DNA of 64,000 nucleotides from Diplosphaera chodatii (Eukaryota > Chlorophyta > Trebouxiophyceae > Prasiolales > Stichococcaceae), in assembly GCA_032358165.1 (NCBI GenBank), contig JAALGY010000014.1, positions 1 through 64,000 on the forward strand, read 5' to 3'. The position numbers were made by a program, and so were the translations under genes. Numbering within the stretch: position 1 is the stretch's first letter; every line of letters starts with the position of its first letter. This document shows positions 31,802 to 42,633 of the stretch, piece after piece. Below the pieces are notes generated by a model, which worked only from the letters and a program-made list of their open reading frames with translations, was not told where the DNA came from and ran no database searches.

Positions 31802-31806
31802 AAATG

Positions 31807-32080
31807 AAATTCGCAGAACCGGACGATGTCTTTGCCTGCTACACATGGTCAGTAGCTTCGGAAATCTGATCCGACCTGTCAACACGGTCCGGTATGCACA
31901 TGCGTTTGTTCCCCTCCTGTATGGGGGCCCAAACTTACAAGTGAACAACCGAAAACGCAAGCATGTACCGAGCTTCCCATACTTCTCTTTGATACATCAA
32001 ACCAATTGCAAAAGCCTGTTTGACTCCGCATGCCACATCGTTGCAATTCAGGCTAAAACAGCCGTTGAGGGTTGCTGCAT
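31807..32080. other. Short unique flank between LINE cluster and ZIP gene
   Basis: No gene is visible. This is single-copy sequence and the presumed 3' UTR of the zinc-transporter gene. CACTTGTAAG on the - strand near 31935-31944 contains TGTAA, the poly(A) signal used by many green algae, about 140 bp after the stop codon. Confidence 0.4.
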
Positions 32081-33818
32081 CTAATGCCCATGATCGCCGT
32101 TCCACACATCCAGCATGTACAGGTTGCAGCTCATGAGCATCATGCCCAGAAACAAAGCTATGATTGCACCCTCCTTCCCAGCGTGCTGAAAGGCTGATGG
32201 CAGCAGCTCGTGTAGTGTAATCCAAGTCCTGCATGTGACACGTTGACAAGTCGCCCAAGAACAGGTTGATGGCACTTCGCATCATCATGTCAGTAGGCAT
32301 GCTCAGCAACATGCACAACACCAGGAGCAGAGTACGCACATGATGCCACCCACGCCTGCAAGCATCTGTTCAACGAGCTTTGGCGACAGGTCCACTGGAA
32401 GGACAAGCGCGACGAAGATCACGGCCGCTGGCTCAGCCAACCCTACAAAGATGCAGAACATGTGATTGTGCATGAGTGGTGCATATGGTGCCCACTGCCA
32501 AGATTTGATGGTGTATGCTACACTTGGCAGATTTGCGTCTCACCTGACAATGCAGCATACTTGAACCCAGTCCACCGGCTCTTTGTGGCAAAGTACACAG
32601 GCAGTGCAACTGCTACGCCCTCCGGTATGTTGTGCAGCGCAATGGCCACCGCGATGCTCAGGCCCACCGCCTGCATCAGCACACGACATGATCTGGGCTT
32701 CTGGGAAGGGGCCATGCTGTAGGGACTGACCACCGCCTTCTAGGCCTCCGCCAGGATTGTACCGACGTCGTAATACCTGAGACTTCATAGAAGCGAGAAA
32801 GACTGCAATGCCTTCGGGGAAGTTGTGAAGTGAAATGCCTGCAGTGAAACAACGGACACGTCCGCAGCTGGAACCCTCCTTCCCGCCCATACAAGTGGCT
32901 AGTTGGACTTGCCAAAAGGTGCTGTGAACATGCACTTACCGATGGCTGTGATAATCCCGCTCATGAGCACATCTTTACGCTGCCGCCTCTCGTCATTCAC
33001 AGCCTTGACGGTTTGCTTGCTGGCCTGTGACAAGGGCAGCCGATGTGATGATAAGAGGTGTAATGAAAGCCTGTCAGAGGTCGCTGCTGCACCTTTACAT
33101 CAAACAGTCATTAGGCATGAAGAGGCTCGCTGTTGAGGTTGCAGCGTATGCATTACCTTCTCTGGCATTGGTGTCTCGGTGGCTTTGATGACAGCGTCTG
33201 CCGCGGAGGGCTCAGGAATGAAATAAACAATGATGCCAAAAAACAGCACACCGCCATAAAACCACAAATTTGCTAATAAAAAGCCGACAGCCTGCAGCGC
33301 ACTAGCTGCCAGCATCACGATCACTGTAATTGTTGTGCACTGCACAATGTAACAGTTCTTGCGTCCGGCCTCTGGCTGCAATCAGACTCACTTGCATGGA
33401 CTGTGGCAGCAGGTCGACAAAGGATAGGCTCAGCATCAGCCCGCCTGCTAGCCCCTGCTTGCATAGATGTAGCAGTTGCTGTGCAGAGTCCATATGTCTT
33501 GCAAGATAGCTGGTGTATGTATGCTCGCAGGCAAGCACGCAGACCATTGCCGGACTGAGCCTCACAGCAATGTGCAGCTCACCTGCAGCAGGCCCAGCCG
33601 CCGATAGCTCATGTCCGGCTGCGCCACCACGATAAGGCCTCCAAGCGCTGTGCCGCACCTGCGTGCATTCCCAAGGCGTATCTGTCTACACAGCACTTGA
33701 GACGTCATCTTGTCGCCATGAGGAGGTCTTCACACGTCTATCATGATGTGCAGCAGGTGACTCACGCTCCCATGCAGGTGAGCAGCAGCGCTGTGCGCAC
33801 GTCGCCCCCAGACACCAT
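32081..33818 (-). CDS. ZIP-family zinc transporter, ZTP29-like (283 aa, 9 exons)
   Basis: Exons from 5' to 3' on the - strand: 33818-33766, 33658-33583, 33454-33392, 33291-33157, 33024-32940, 32838-32777, 32670-32544, 32442-32340, 32228-32081. All introns are GT-AG and the lengths sum to 284 codons with TGA. The protein is a polytopic membrane protein. GLMLSLSFVDLLP and ANLWFYGGVLFF are early membrane segments. The metal-site helices carry HNFPEG (His142) and HNIPEG (His171), diagnostic of ZIP/ZupT transporters, followed by HELLP and a final membrane helix. Plant ZTP29 of this type moves zinc across the ER membrane; location and substrate here are inferred from family. The start ATG 33818 gives a short N-terminus like ZTP29. 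The 3' end faces the LINE cluster. Confidence 0.9.
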
Positions 33819-34757
33819 GGTGTCGGCAGCTGGCAACCTAGCTGCTGGCAATGGTGGGTCAAGGGCTCCGAAGGCTTCTGGTCAACAGTCACACGGGTGA
33901 ACGGAACTCCGCAAACAGCACCAGCACACGGATGCCGCAGTTGGTCGACTCTGGCCTGCCAGGAATGACCGGCTGCACAACGCGTCGCAACCTGAGTAAG
34001 GCGCTTGTCTTGTTGCAGCCTGATACCCTGATAGCGCTGCACTGAAATTGAAAGAACTGTCGCCCGGGATCACGTCGGTAGGGACTTTGCACCAACTGAC
34101 CCTACAACCCAGAACCACACTCTGTCAGCTTCAGCAGCGATGCAACAAGCTGTGCATGTTCTGGCCGAAGTACATGGATGTCTAACACTCGCATTGTAGA
34201 ACTCTGCGAACGAGTGTTGAGGGGCAGAGCGGAGTGAGCGCAGAGGAGAGCGAGGGAGAATTTGAAGATGCCCTAACCGGTGTGACGTTAACCTGCCATT
34301 AGGCTGCCCCATGTAGCAGCCGGCACAGGGACACGCCACCCGCCCCGACAGGACCTGTCCTTCGGCTAACTGCACAGCGGTATTCGAGCTGTCGGCTAGT
34401 AGCCAGTTGCACGCATAGGACCCCACGATCCAATCGCGTATGATCATCCCCATGCTACCAGGGAGCGCAAGGTGCGCCCGCAGGCACCTTGGGAGTGGTT
34501 GGTGTAGCATGCCTGGTGACTTTTTGCAACACCAAGGGACTGAGCAATAGCAACGACGCCGAGAGATGTCAGTGTGCTCAGGTCGCTGTAACCCAGCGGC
34601 CCACAACGCTGTGAGCTAGGTCATAGTGGTGCCACTTGCACCGTCATATAAGAGTCCTGTGCCCCGGGCGAGCCGAATCCTCCTCAACTGCTGGCAAGCT
34701 GCCTGTGTTGCCGCACGCTGTTTGCTGGCATTCCCAAAAAGTACTCATGCACTCGCC
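33819..34757. other. Intergenic region upstream of ZIP gene
   Basis: This 939-bp gap lies between the ZIP start and the stop of the PsbP-domain gene, both on the - strand. It must hold the ZIP promoter and the PsbP-gene 3' UTR. The longest frame (34606-34070, -) has no family signature, no supporting splice pattern and a composition unlike its neighbours. I see no RNA gene. Confidence 0.4.
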
Positions 34758-35627
34758 TCAGACTTGGCCTGAGCTCTTCTTATAAACAATAGGAATAGTC
34801 CTGAAAGACTGTTGAATAGTTCGCAGCTGCTGTTCCTGTTGATCGAACTTCTTTGGTGGCGCCTTGACAAACATTGCAAACACCTTGCCGGTCTGGACAG
34901 TGATCGTTGCCAGGTAGTTGTTAACCGGAGAATAGATCTCATAGTCGAAATATATTTGACCGTCAATCTCACGCTGGCCTTGCTTGGTGTCAGTGGATTC
35001 TGTCAGCGCATCCTGCAGGTCGTAGTCTGCGCCTGCAAACCCCTGGAAGGTCGTCTCAACGTTCGCCAGTTTGAAGGATTTGTTGTCTTCACCCGCCCGC
35101 GAAAACGTAACGACGAAGACCCCAGGGTAGCCCTTGCCCTTCTTCTCATACAGGATTGCATCGATGCCCTGCATGCCCTTCTTGACCTTGTTGACAGTCT
35201 CGATCTTCCATTCCGACGGATACGAGAAATAGTACTTTGCATCCTCTGCAGCGTTGCCTCCGTATCCACCGTAGCTGGTGGGCGGGCTTGCCAGCCCAAA
35301 GTAAACTGACATGCCTGGAGCAGCAGGCTTGGTGGTGTCGACCACCTCCTTAACCAGCTCCTTGTTGGCGACCGCCTCCTCGTCGGTCGCATCTGCGGAC
35401 GCAGCGCCGCCGCGGCCAACCGCCAGCGCTGCGCTCAAGACAGCCAGCAGCTGCCGCCTGTCTAGCACTGTGCTTTCAGCGCCGCTGTGGTCGTTGGGTG
35501 TCGCTCGATGGCATCGGACCAGGGTGCTGCACCTGCACCTGCCGCTCGCTGCCTGCGTGCACCGCTGTCCAGATGCAAATGGCCGGGGAGTGCGCACATG
35601 CATGGGTGCCGACTTCAGCCCCAACAT
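34758..35627 (-). CDS. PsbP-domain thylakoid lumen protein (289 aa, single exon)
   Basis: ATG 35627 to TGA 34758, with no intron. Residues 1 to about 50 are Arg/Ser/Cys-rich, as in a chloroplast transit peptide. Then come a twin Arg (57-58), a hydrophobic stretch LLAVLSAALAV and AASA before Asp79, which reads as a Tat-type lumen-targeting signal with a cleavage site. The mature part has the PsbP fold signatures: YFSYPSEWKIE, a GVFVVTFSRAGEDNKS region, LQDALTESTD, GQIYFDYEIYSP and a C-terminal AMFVKAPPKKF...LRTIQQSFR. PsbP itself stabilises the oxygen-evolving complex of photosystem II. This looks like one of the divergent PsbP-domain (PPD) proteins; I cannot assign the subgroup. It is divergent from the phosphatase gene at 36081. 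Confidence 0.88.
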   Translation of the reverse strand: MLGLKSAPMHVRTPRPFASGQRCTQAASGRCRCSTLVRCHRATPNDHSGAESTVLDRRQLLAVLSAALAVGRGGAASADATDEEAVANKELVKEVVDTTKPAAPGMSVYFGLASPPTSYGGYGGNAAEDAKYYFSYPSEWKIETVNKVKKGMQGIDAILYEKKGKGYPGVFVVTFSRAGEDNKSFKLANVETTFQGFAGADYDLQDALTESTDTKQGQREIDGQIYFDYEIYSPVNNYLATITVQTGKVFAMFVKAPPKKFDQQEQQLRTIQQSFRTIPIVYKKSSGQV

Positions 35628-36080
35628 GTTGACTGACTAACAGTGTTGAGGTCGATGACACTAGTGATATGGAATGGCCACGGAAGCGTGGTGATCTGCA
35701 GCATGTGATCGTGGGGGTGGGACCCTAGTCAGCCCGCTGTGGGGAACCTGAGAAGTCGCCTGTGGCACAGTACATGCCTTCAGCAAATGCAGCGCATTGC
35801 ATTCATCGCCTGGGGACCTGCACGTCGTGTCTGCGGTCTAGTCCGATCGTCAAATCGCTGATCGGCATTGCGTCCGTCGGTACCTTGCCTGGAAGTGAAC
35901 GCCAACAGAACAGCAATGGGCATGCAGTTCATGTTGATGGGTGTCAGGCCGGCAACGACACGCTGCAGCCTCTAGCATCTCACAATGCTGTGTTTGTGAG
36001 CCAATGCAATAGCGGAGCGTGTATTTCATCGCACCTCGGGCCATTCCTGGTACTCACCTCCCCGCCAAGGCTGTGCAGCC
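35628..36080. promoter_or_regulatory. Bidirectional intergenic region, PsbP-domain gene / phosphatase gene
   Basis: These 453 bp separate the two divergent start codons. Promoters for both genes must lie here or within the first introns. I see no clear TATA box, RNA gene or ORF with a recognisable product. Confidence 0.35.
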
Positions 36081-37468
36081 ATGAAGGGCAAGCGGGAGCG
36101 AGAGGAGGCGTGTTACATATGCGGGCACTACCATGACGTGAGGCGTCCGTATGCAGTACCACCGAGTTGATTTGCATGCTGCAAGAATGTGTACATCGTA
36201 TGCATGCAATGGCGGAACCTTTGCCCCAACAGCCGAGCCATTCTCTCGCCATGTCGCAGTACGAGGGCGGCGTGCCATGCACCGTGTGCGGTCACAGGCT
36301 GCAGCCCACCGCAGAGAAGGGCCAGCAGCCTAGCGCATACCCTTCAGAGATCCTGCCGGGCTTTCTGTACCTTGGCAACTATGACAATGCGTCTCGCTGC
36401 GAGCTGCTAAAGGCCCTGGACATCACGCACATCTTGAATGTGCGTTTCATGGGAAGCGTGCGGACCTGCGAGATCCTTCCTCCCCTCACAAGTGACAGTG
36501 ACCACTGATGCATCTTGCACTGGTGAGTAGACAGCTTCTGTTCTGCTTGCATGCAGACCGTTCCGTCCAGCCCCAATCTATACAGAAACTCATTCACCTA
36601 CGAGACGGTGGAGGAGCTGCCACCAGACTTTGCAGCATGCAACAAGTTTATAGGTGAGCAAGCCCTGTCAGTGTCAACAGCTGCTTCTCTCTGGGTGTCC
36701 CTGAGTTGTAATCCAATCCACTGTCGGTTTTGACAAGCAAGGCTCGCCATGCAGACACTGCCAGGGAGGCGCACACCAAGATCTTGGTGCATTGCATGTC
36801 CGGCATCACCAGGTCACATGGACATGCAGACTGCCCCTAACTTGTTTCCTCATATGAGCCTGCTCATATGTGTGATGCTGATCACTCAGCACCTCGCTAC
36901 AGGTCACCGGCTGTCGTTTGCGCTTACCTTATGCACCTTCGCCGGTGGCGACTCACGGAGTCCTACAAGTGGCTAGCAGACAAGCATCCCAGGATGCAGC
37001 TATCACCTGGTGAGCTCGCCACACGCTGTGGCGCCGGCATGCAACTGGCAATTGTGCATCGTTTCGTGCTGCTGAACAAGAGTCAGCAGCTGGCAGAATC
37101 GACTGGCTGCAGGCGACCAGAAACGGCTCATCGACTACGAGGTGAAGACCCTTGGCAGCAGCTCTGTCAGCTTTGGCGGCCTGCAAATGCAGCAGGCGCT
37201 GCAGGCTGCCGGCAGCGTGCAGCAGCAGGCCCAACAGCAGCCAGGCAGCCTGTTCAGTTGGAGTCCAAGCGGCCACGCGGCTGCTGCTCAGCAGCTACCA
37301 CACACAGGTAACAGCGGCAATGCGCTGCAGGGGCTACAGCCACAGCTCGCCTTCGGGGCAAGCCAGACCCTAGCGCCAGCTGGAGGAGGCTTCAGCTTTG
37401 CACCAGGAGCATCTGCGGGCAGCTTTGTATTTGGGGCGGCACAGCATGGGGCCACTGCGCAGCAGTGA
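36081..37468 (+). CDS. Dual-specificity protein phosphatase with N-terminal Zn ribbon (284 aa, 6 exons)
   Basis: Exons: 36081-36137, 36260-36439, 36557-36653, 36755-36812, 36903-37009, 37113-37468; phases close to TGA. The N-terminus MKGKREREEACYICGHYHD plus CTVCGH forms two CxxC pairs around a HYHDYEGG turn. It is followed by FPTEILPGFLYLG-like sequence (here YPSEILPGFLYLGNYDNA). The phosphatase signature is HCMSGITR with Cys125 and Arg131, then SPAVVCAYLM. The closest plant relatives are the small Arabidopsis Zn-ribbon DSPs (AT4G18593 type). Residues about 195-284 are an unusual Gln/Gly-rich tail with FGA, FSF and VFGAA repeats. The substrate is unknown. The donor of intron 4 (GTCACA) is weak but required by phase. 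The gene converges on RF1; the stops are 131 bp apart. Confidence 0.9.
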
Positions 37469-37599
37469 TGCGGCACAGCAAGCGTGGCAACCAATGAGCC
37501 TCTCCGGTCTGTATCACATGCCAAACGACTCCCTCAGCTTCAGCTGCTGTTTTGACAGAAGGCGCTCGTGCACTGAACTCGAAGGGATTGTATGTTACA

Positions 37600-39845
37600 T
37601 CACTTGGCGCCAAGGCTGAGCAGCTTCAGATGTGTGTGGTGCCCCTGTAGCTTGTCGATAAATGCGTCCAGTGCTTCGCCTGCTAACACACGTTCGACAC
37701 CATGCTCAGTGTGCCCCACTCTGTGGTCGGTGACGCGGCCCTGCGGAAAGTTGTATGTGCGTATGCGCTCGGACCTATCGCCCGACCCAGCCAGCTGCAT
37801 CTTGGACGCTGATGTCATCGCCTGCTGCTTTTCCTGTTGTACCTTGAACAAGTGCGCTCTCAGCACCTTGAGGGCCTTGGCCTTGTTCTTGTGCTGACTG
37901 CGCTCATCCTGAATGGACACGGCTGTGCCTGCGGCACACACTGCGGTTCACTGCAGCAACAGCTTTGGCGTGGTGCAAAGGTGCGTGCACAGTGTGACAA
38001 GGGTGCAATCACACACTCAGACGCCTTGCCTGTGGGGATGTGCGTGATGCGCACAGCGCTGTCAGTGGTGTTGACATGTTGCCCGCCAGCGCCACTTGCC
38101 CTGTGACAACACTGTGCCACGCTTCATCTATGCTGCTGGATTCCCCTCGCACATGTGGCAAAGCAGCATACTATGGTGACTCGATCACATGTCGGCAGCA
38201 AGCCTGCAGCTCACCTGAAAGTGTCAATCCGCAGGTCCTCGTCCCGCAGCTCCACATCCACCTGGCGCCACAGCAGCGGCACCAAGCCATCAGCGGGGCG
38301 CAAGCACACACCATGCAAATCGCAGCCAAGGATTGCAAACACTGGAGTCTGTCCTGAACCATAGATAACCTCTTCTATCCGTCAACAAGAAGTTTTGTTC
38401 AGGCTACCACCAAGCATGGAGACATCCATCAGCAATCTGCCAAGGTGCGTGCGATATGCAAGTACCTGATCTGCTTCTGCCAGCACTACAACAGATGCAG
38501 CACTGGTGTGCACACGCCCGCTGGTCTCCGTGGTTGGCACCCGCTGCACTCGATGGATGCCCGACTCCCATATGAGGGCGCCATACACGCTGTCGCCTGC
38601 TGCATGCCAGGTGCCATCTCACTCTGCTACCACGATGTGTGCCACCGAACAAGCAGGCATGCGACACACAATGAATTCTCACCTGAGATGGCAGCACTGC
38701 CGTGCTTGCACCCGCCGGTCTCTGTTAGCGCCAGGCTGATGACCTCAAAACGCCAGCCGCGCAGCGCTGAAAACTTCTGGTACATGCCCCACAGGTCCAT
38801 GGCAAACAGCGCAGCCTCTTCACCTCCAGAGCCGGGCCGGACCTGCATCACGAGTGGAACCAGGTGGGAACGTGACCGACCAACCACCCTCCTGTTGCAG
38901 GCACTTTACAAGCCCCAGGCAGAGCACCTCGAGGATGGCGTTCCTGCTGTCGAGCAGGTTGTCGTCCCCAGACAGCAGGTATGTCAGGATGTCCTGCTGC
39001 AGCTGTTCCACCTGCAGGTAATGCTGATGTGTGTCCAGCTATAGCATGCTAGACAGTGGTGACAGCTCAGCACTGTGTATGGCCACCCAACAAGTACCAC
39101 ACCCGCCGGAGTAAATGCTGTTGCTCGTCCTGAATCAGTTGCTGCATCTCCGCATCCTTGCTCTGATGCAGCAGGTCCTCCAGATCCTTCACCTGCACCG
39201 TACTGATACTTGCACTCCTGAGGAAGGGGCTTGGGGTGGCACAGCCTCGGTGCTCACACATGCAGCACGGGCGCACTGACCACATGCTGTAAACAAACCT
39301 CTTGCTGGCTTTCGAACAGCCTCGTGGCGCTGCCAACTACTGACGACAGCGACCCGTACTCCCGGTGCATGCCCTGCAGCGCATCCCCCGAAAGACTCCC
39401 TGCCTGGCCTGCAATAGCAGATCGAGCGCGTGCATTGACCAGTTGTATCAATAGAATTCATTGCAGACAGGCTATGGGTAAGACGGTACAGAAGGTGTTG
39501 ATCTGGCACAACACAATGCACACCCGCAAGCTGCGTGTCGAGCTGCTGATAGCGATCCTGCAGGCGCTTCAGCTCCTCCTGCACCCGCGGCGTCTCAAGC
39601 ACCAAGCGCACATCTGCACGGTGAGCACAACAGCTCTTGGTGCTCACACAGATCATGCGATTGACCGCAAGCTGAGAGCAGACTGATTGCTTGTCACCTG
39701 CAGCGTTTGGCTGGACAGCAAAGCCTCTGGACTGATGTGGCGCAGAGCCGCCGTGAGCTGCTGTCAGGTTTGCTCCGGCCATGACCCTCAGCAGCTCTCG
39801 CCACGCGTGTCCGCCTGAAGCCCTCGTTGCCATCAATGCTGCCAT
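37600..39845 (-). CDS. Organellar peptide chain release factor 1 (419 aa, 10 exons)
   Basis: Exons (-): 39845-39698, 39613-39524, 39408-39299, 39192-39103, 39011-38928, 38842-38683, 38596-38466, 38261-38215, 38100-38030, 37928-37600; 420 codons, TGA stop. The N-terminus [19 protein letters not shown] is Arg-rich and lacks acids, suggesting a mitochondrial (or plastid) presequence. RF1 landmarks: [34 protein letters not shown] (recognition domain), the catalytic GGQ at about residue 292 in [30 protein letters not shown] and a C-terminal [14 protein letters not shown]. It hydrolyses peptidyl-tRNA at UAA/UAG in organelle ribosomes. The intron after exon 9 has a GC donor (ACAG|GCAAGG). It is divergent from the gene at 40847. 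Confidence 0.92.
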
Positions 39846-40846
39846 CTGGACCTCGGGATTGTGCCTCTGATGATAGCCTGCCTGCCACCCTCCTGCGGGT
39901 GGCGCAGCTGACAAGGTTGGCCCTCCTGGATGCAGAAGTTACGTTCGTCGCGATTCACAGACAACACGCACCATTGTCTGTGCAAATGAAGCATACGGGT
40001 TGCTGCAATGCTCAGCCTGCAAGTGTGTACGCACGCGCAGCGATGGACTGTTCCATTCGCGCAGCAACATCATGCAGTACAGATGTACGGCTACATGCAG
40101 TGCTTGTTGCCATGTCTGGATGTTGTCATCTTGTCAACGTTGTTGTGTCACAGATGACTCATACATAACACGACACTGACGTATTTGCTCTCCGGGCAAT
40201 TGGCGAAGGCGCTCCTGGTCAGCGACCTCGCTGCCGGACGAGATGATGAGACCCGCCTGACTCCGGCACTCGCATTGATCACTCACTCGGGTTCACGAGC
40301 AACATAGCAGACCTGATGCACATTGTGATATCTTGACGGGCTGCGTGGCACCGGTGCATCACGCACAGAGCCCGATCAGATGCACTACGGCGACTTTCGG
40401 CAGCGTAAACCGGAAGGCCGCAGCTCGCTGCTGCAGCAAGATCCTGAGAGTGGTGACTTCTGGACATCTGCCGGTCCCGCCAACCCCAACAGGTGCGTAC
40501 TGCTGCTGTGTTAATGCAATCGCTGCAGATTTTTCATTCTCCAGGTGCTGTCCCAGATGCACACTGCAGGTGCAAATCCTTGCCTGCAGGAAAGATGATG
40601 TTGCTGCTGCCCAAGTAGCGTTGCAGAAGCGTTGCAAAGCCGCCCTTGGTGTGTGTGTCGCCGCCTACCTGGTTGCAACACCGGTTTTAAGAGAAGCAGG
40701 ACTGGTGCCGCCATGGCTCATGCAGGCCGCCCTTCTGGTGAGGCAAGAGCGGCCTAAACTACAGTACAAATGTCAGCGGCATGCCAGGATCTCAGCCGCG
40801 CGAAACAAGCAGCAGATCTTCCTTCCGTCATGCCACGCAGACTGGC
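39846..40846. other. 1-kb divergent intergenic region (RF1 / PAP2-C gene)
   Basis: The region separates two start codons on opposite strands. A + strand open stretch at 40333-40959 overlaps the next gene's first exon. Its part around 40570-40790 is open, but I find no recognisable domain or start context, so I do not call a gene. No tRNA or repeat was seen. Confidence 0.35.
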
Positions 40847-42535
40847 ATGGCAGCATTGGCCGTGCGGCTGCTCACTTTCCGCCGCTGGAACGACGAAGTT
40901 CCTTACGCCCGGCCATTTTTCATCGCCTTTGGCGTGCTCATAGCCGAACTGTACATTGAAAACTTCTTTATCTGGGCTGTAGCGGCATCAGATTTGCGAA
41001 AGCACAGCGCTCAGGAGCCGCTGCAAGACAACTTCCTGCTGCTGTGGCAAGGCAGGCTGACAGCCCTCTCAAGGATGTACCACATGTGGTGTTTGGAAGC
41101 ATGAGACGTGCTGGTGTGTAGGCGTGAAACGGTGCTCTTGCTGCACTGCTGCAGGTATTGCCGCCCGTTTTCCAGCAGCTGAGATCATCTTCAGACATCC
41201 CTGGTAACTCCCGCGTGCGCAGCAACTGCTTAGATGATATGATCTATAAACAGTGAACACCATGCAGCAGGCACCGTGCTGCAGGGCCGAGATATTCCAA
41301 CTGCTTGTTGCTCTGATTCTGCTGGGCGTGTCGGTCCTGTTCGACCAGGTGCCACCCGAAAATCCGTTGGAAGCCAGCCGCTGCTTGACGCTTGCTGCGT
41401 AGTGATCACACAACAGTCTTGTATGGTAATGGCACTGGGCCCCCGGTGCAGGTCCCATTCTCAGGCTTTGGCATGATGACGCGTGCCATCCACACGATCA
41501 CAGTGACCAGGTGAGCGACATCCGCAACAGGCATTGACGCCATGAGATTCACCTGTCATCTGACCGTACAAGTCGTGCTGTCGCCATGCAGGGTCATCCG
41601 AACAGTAGCCTTCATGCTGACGGTGCTGCCGAGCCAGCGGCCGGGGTGCTACGGGCGGCGGTTTCCGCCAGTGCCCTCCAGCTTGTGGCGCTTCCTGGTC
41701 ATCGGCTTCACCAAGCTGCGCGCCATGGGCGGCTGGTGGGTGTGCCGCCCGTCGCAGTCGCTTTGCACGGATGACCAGTACTTTTGCTGCTTGCATGTCA
41801 GCAGCATGTCAGGGTTTGTGGGCACATGCATGATGATCGTGTCGCATGTGCCCTGGCTGCAGCAATGACCTAGTTATTTCAGGGCACGCCATCATATATG
41901 CGTTGGCGCCACTGGCTTTCCAGACTTACTACGGCAGTCACCAGCCGGTAGGCGTATGCCTGCAACACCCCACGTGACAGACGCTGTGTGCCAGATACTG
42001 CGAACGTTTTGGCTGTAAGTGCAAGCCAGCATGTCACACATTTGGTTGGCAGGTGACTTGGCTGCTGTGGCTGGGCGTCACACACACCTGCTTCCGGGTG
42101 TGTTGACCTTCACATGAAACCTAGAAGACCTGCCCCTTCCTGCTGCACATTTGTGTAATGTTGTGCAACCTCAACATTGTTGCTTGTGGTCCTGAGGTTC
42201 GTGTGCGCAAATCCTGCAGGCGCCCGTCACGCTGCAGCATTAGTAAGTTGTGTCCTGAGGCCTGTGATGATGTGTCGTGTCTTCTGGCCTTGTCAGGATT
42301 CCTCGAGCATGCTCAGGGGTCGTGCTTCTTGTTGCTCTGCAGTTCGGTTGACATGTTCCTTGCAATTGTCGTGGCCGCACTCGTGTGGCATTGGGCTGCA
42401 TGGGCATATGATGGCCGAGCATGGAGGCCGCGGCACAAGACTGAGCCGCCGGACCAGCGGCAATGGGCACTGACAGCCCTAATCCTTGGTGTGCTAGCGA
42501 TACTCGCCTACATCATCATTGCTGGTGGAGCATAG
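40847..42535 (+). CDS. PAP2-C family membrane enzyme, sphingomyelin/inositolphosphorylceramide synthase-like (274 aa, 9 exons)
   Basis: Exons: 40847-40978, 41155-41203, 41254-41348, 41452-41510, 41592-41735, 41863-41947, 42053-42097, 42220-42242, 42343-42535; 275 codons, TAG stop. Several hydrophobic helices are seen. The signature RTVAFMLTVLPS precedes the catalytic segments MGGCNDLVISGH (His168) and LQHYSVDMFLAIVV (His210, Asp214). Together they form the His-His-Asp triad of sphingomyelin synthase, SAMD8 and plant IPC synthases. These enzymes transfer a phospho-head group to ceramide in Golgi or ER membranes; the exact donor cannot be told from sequence. The His210 exon is only 23 nt. Intron 2 (50 nt) is the least certain join. 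It converges on WDR91 with 98 bp between stops. Confidence 0.85.
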
Positions 42536-42633
42536 GTCCATGGCCTCAACCGTGGAAACACCTCATACATACAGTGGCACGAGGCCTTCATATTCGTTCA
42601 GTTCACCCTTCAAGAACAGGCCGAGGCCTAAAG

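Noticed and set aside
34070..34606. 178-aa - strand ORF between the PsbP-domain and ZIP genes
   Set aside because: No similarity I can recognise, unusual Cys/His-rich composition, and it lies where the PsbP-gene 3' UTR and ZIP promoter are expected.
40333..40959. 208-aa + strand ORF upstream of the PAP2-C gene
   Set aside because: No recognisable domain; it overlaps the real first exon in another frame and lies in the divergent promoter gap.
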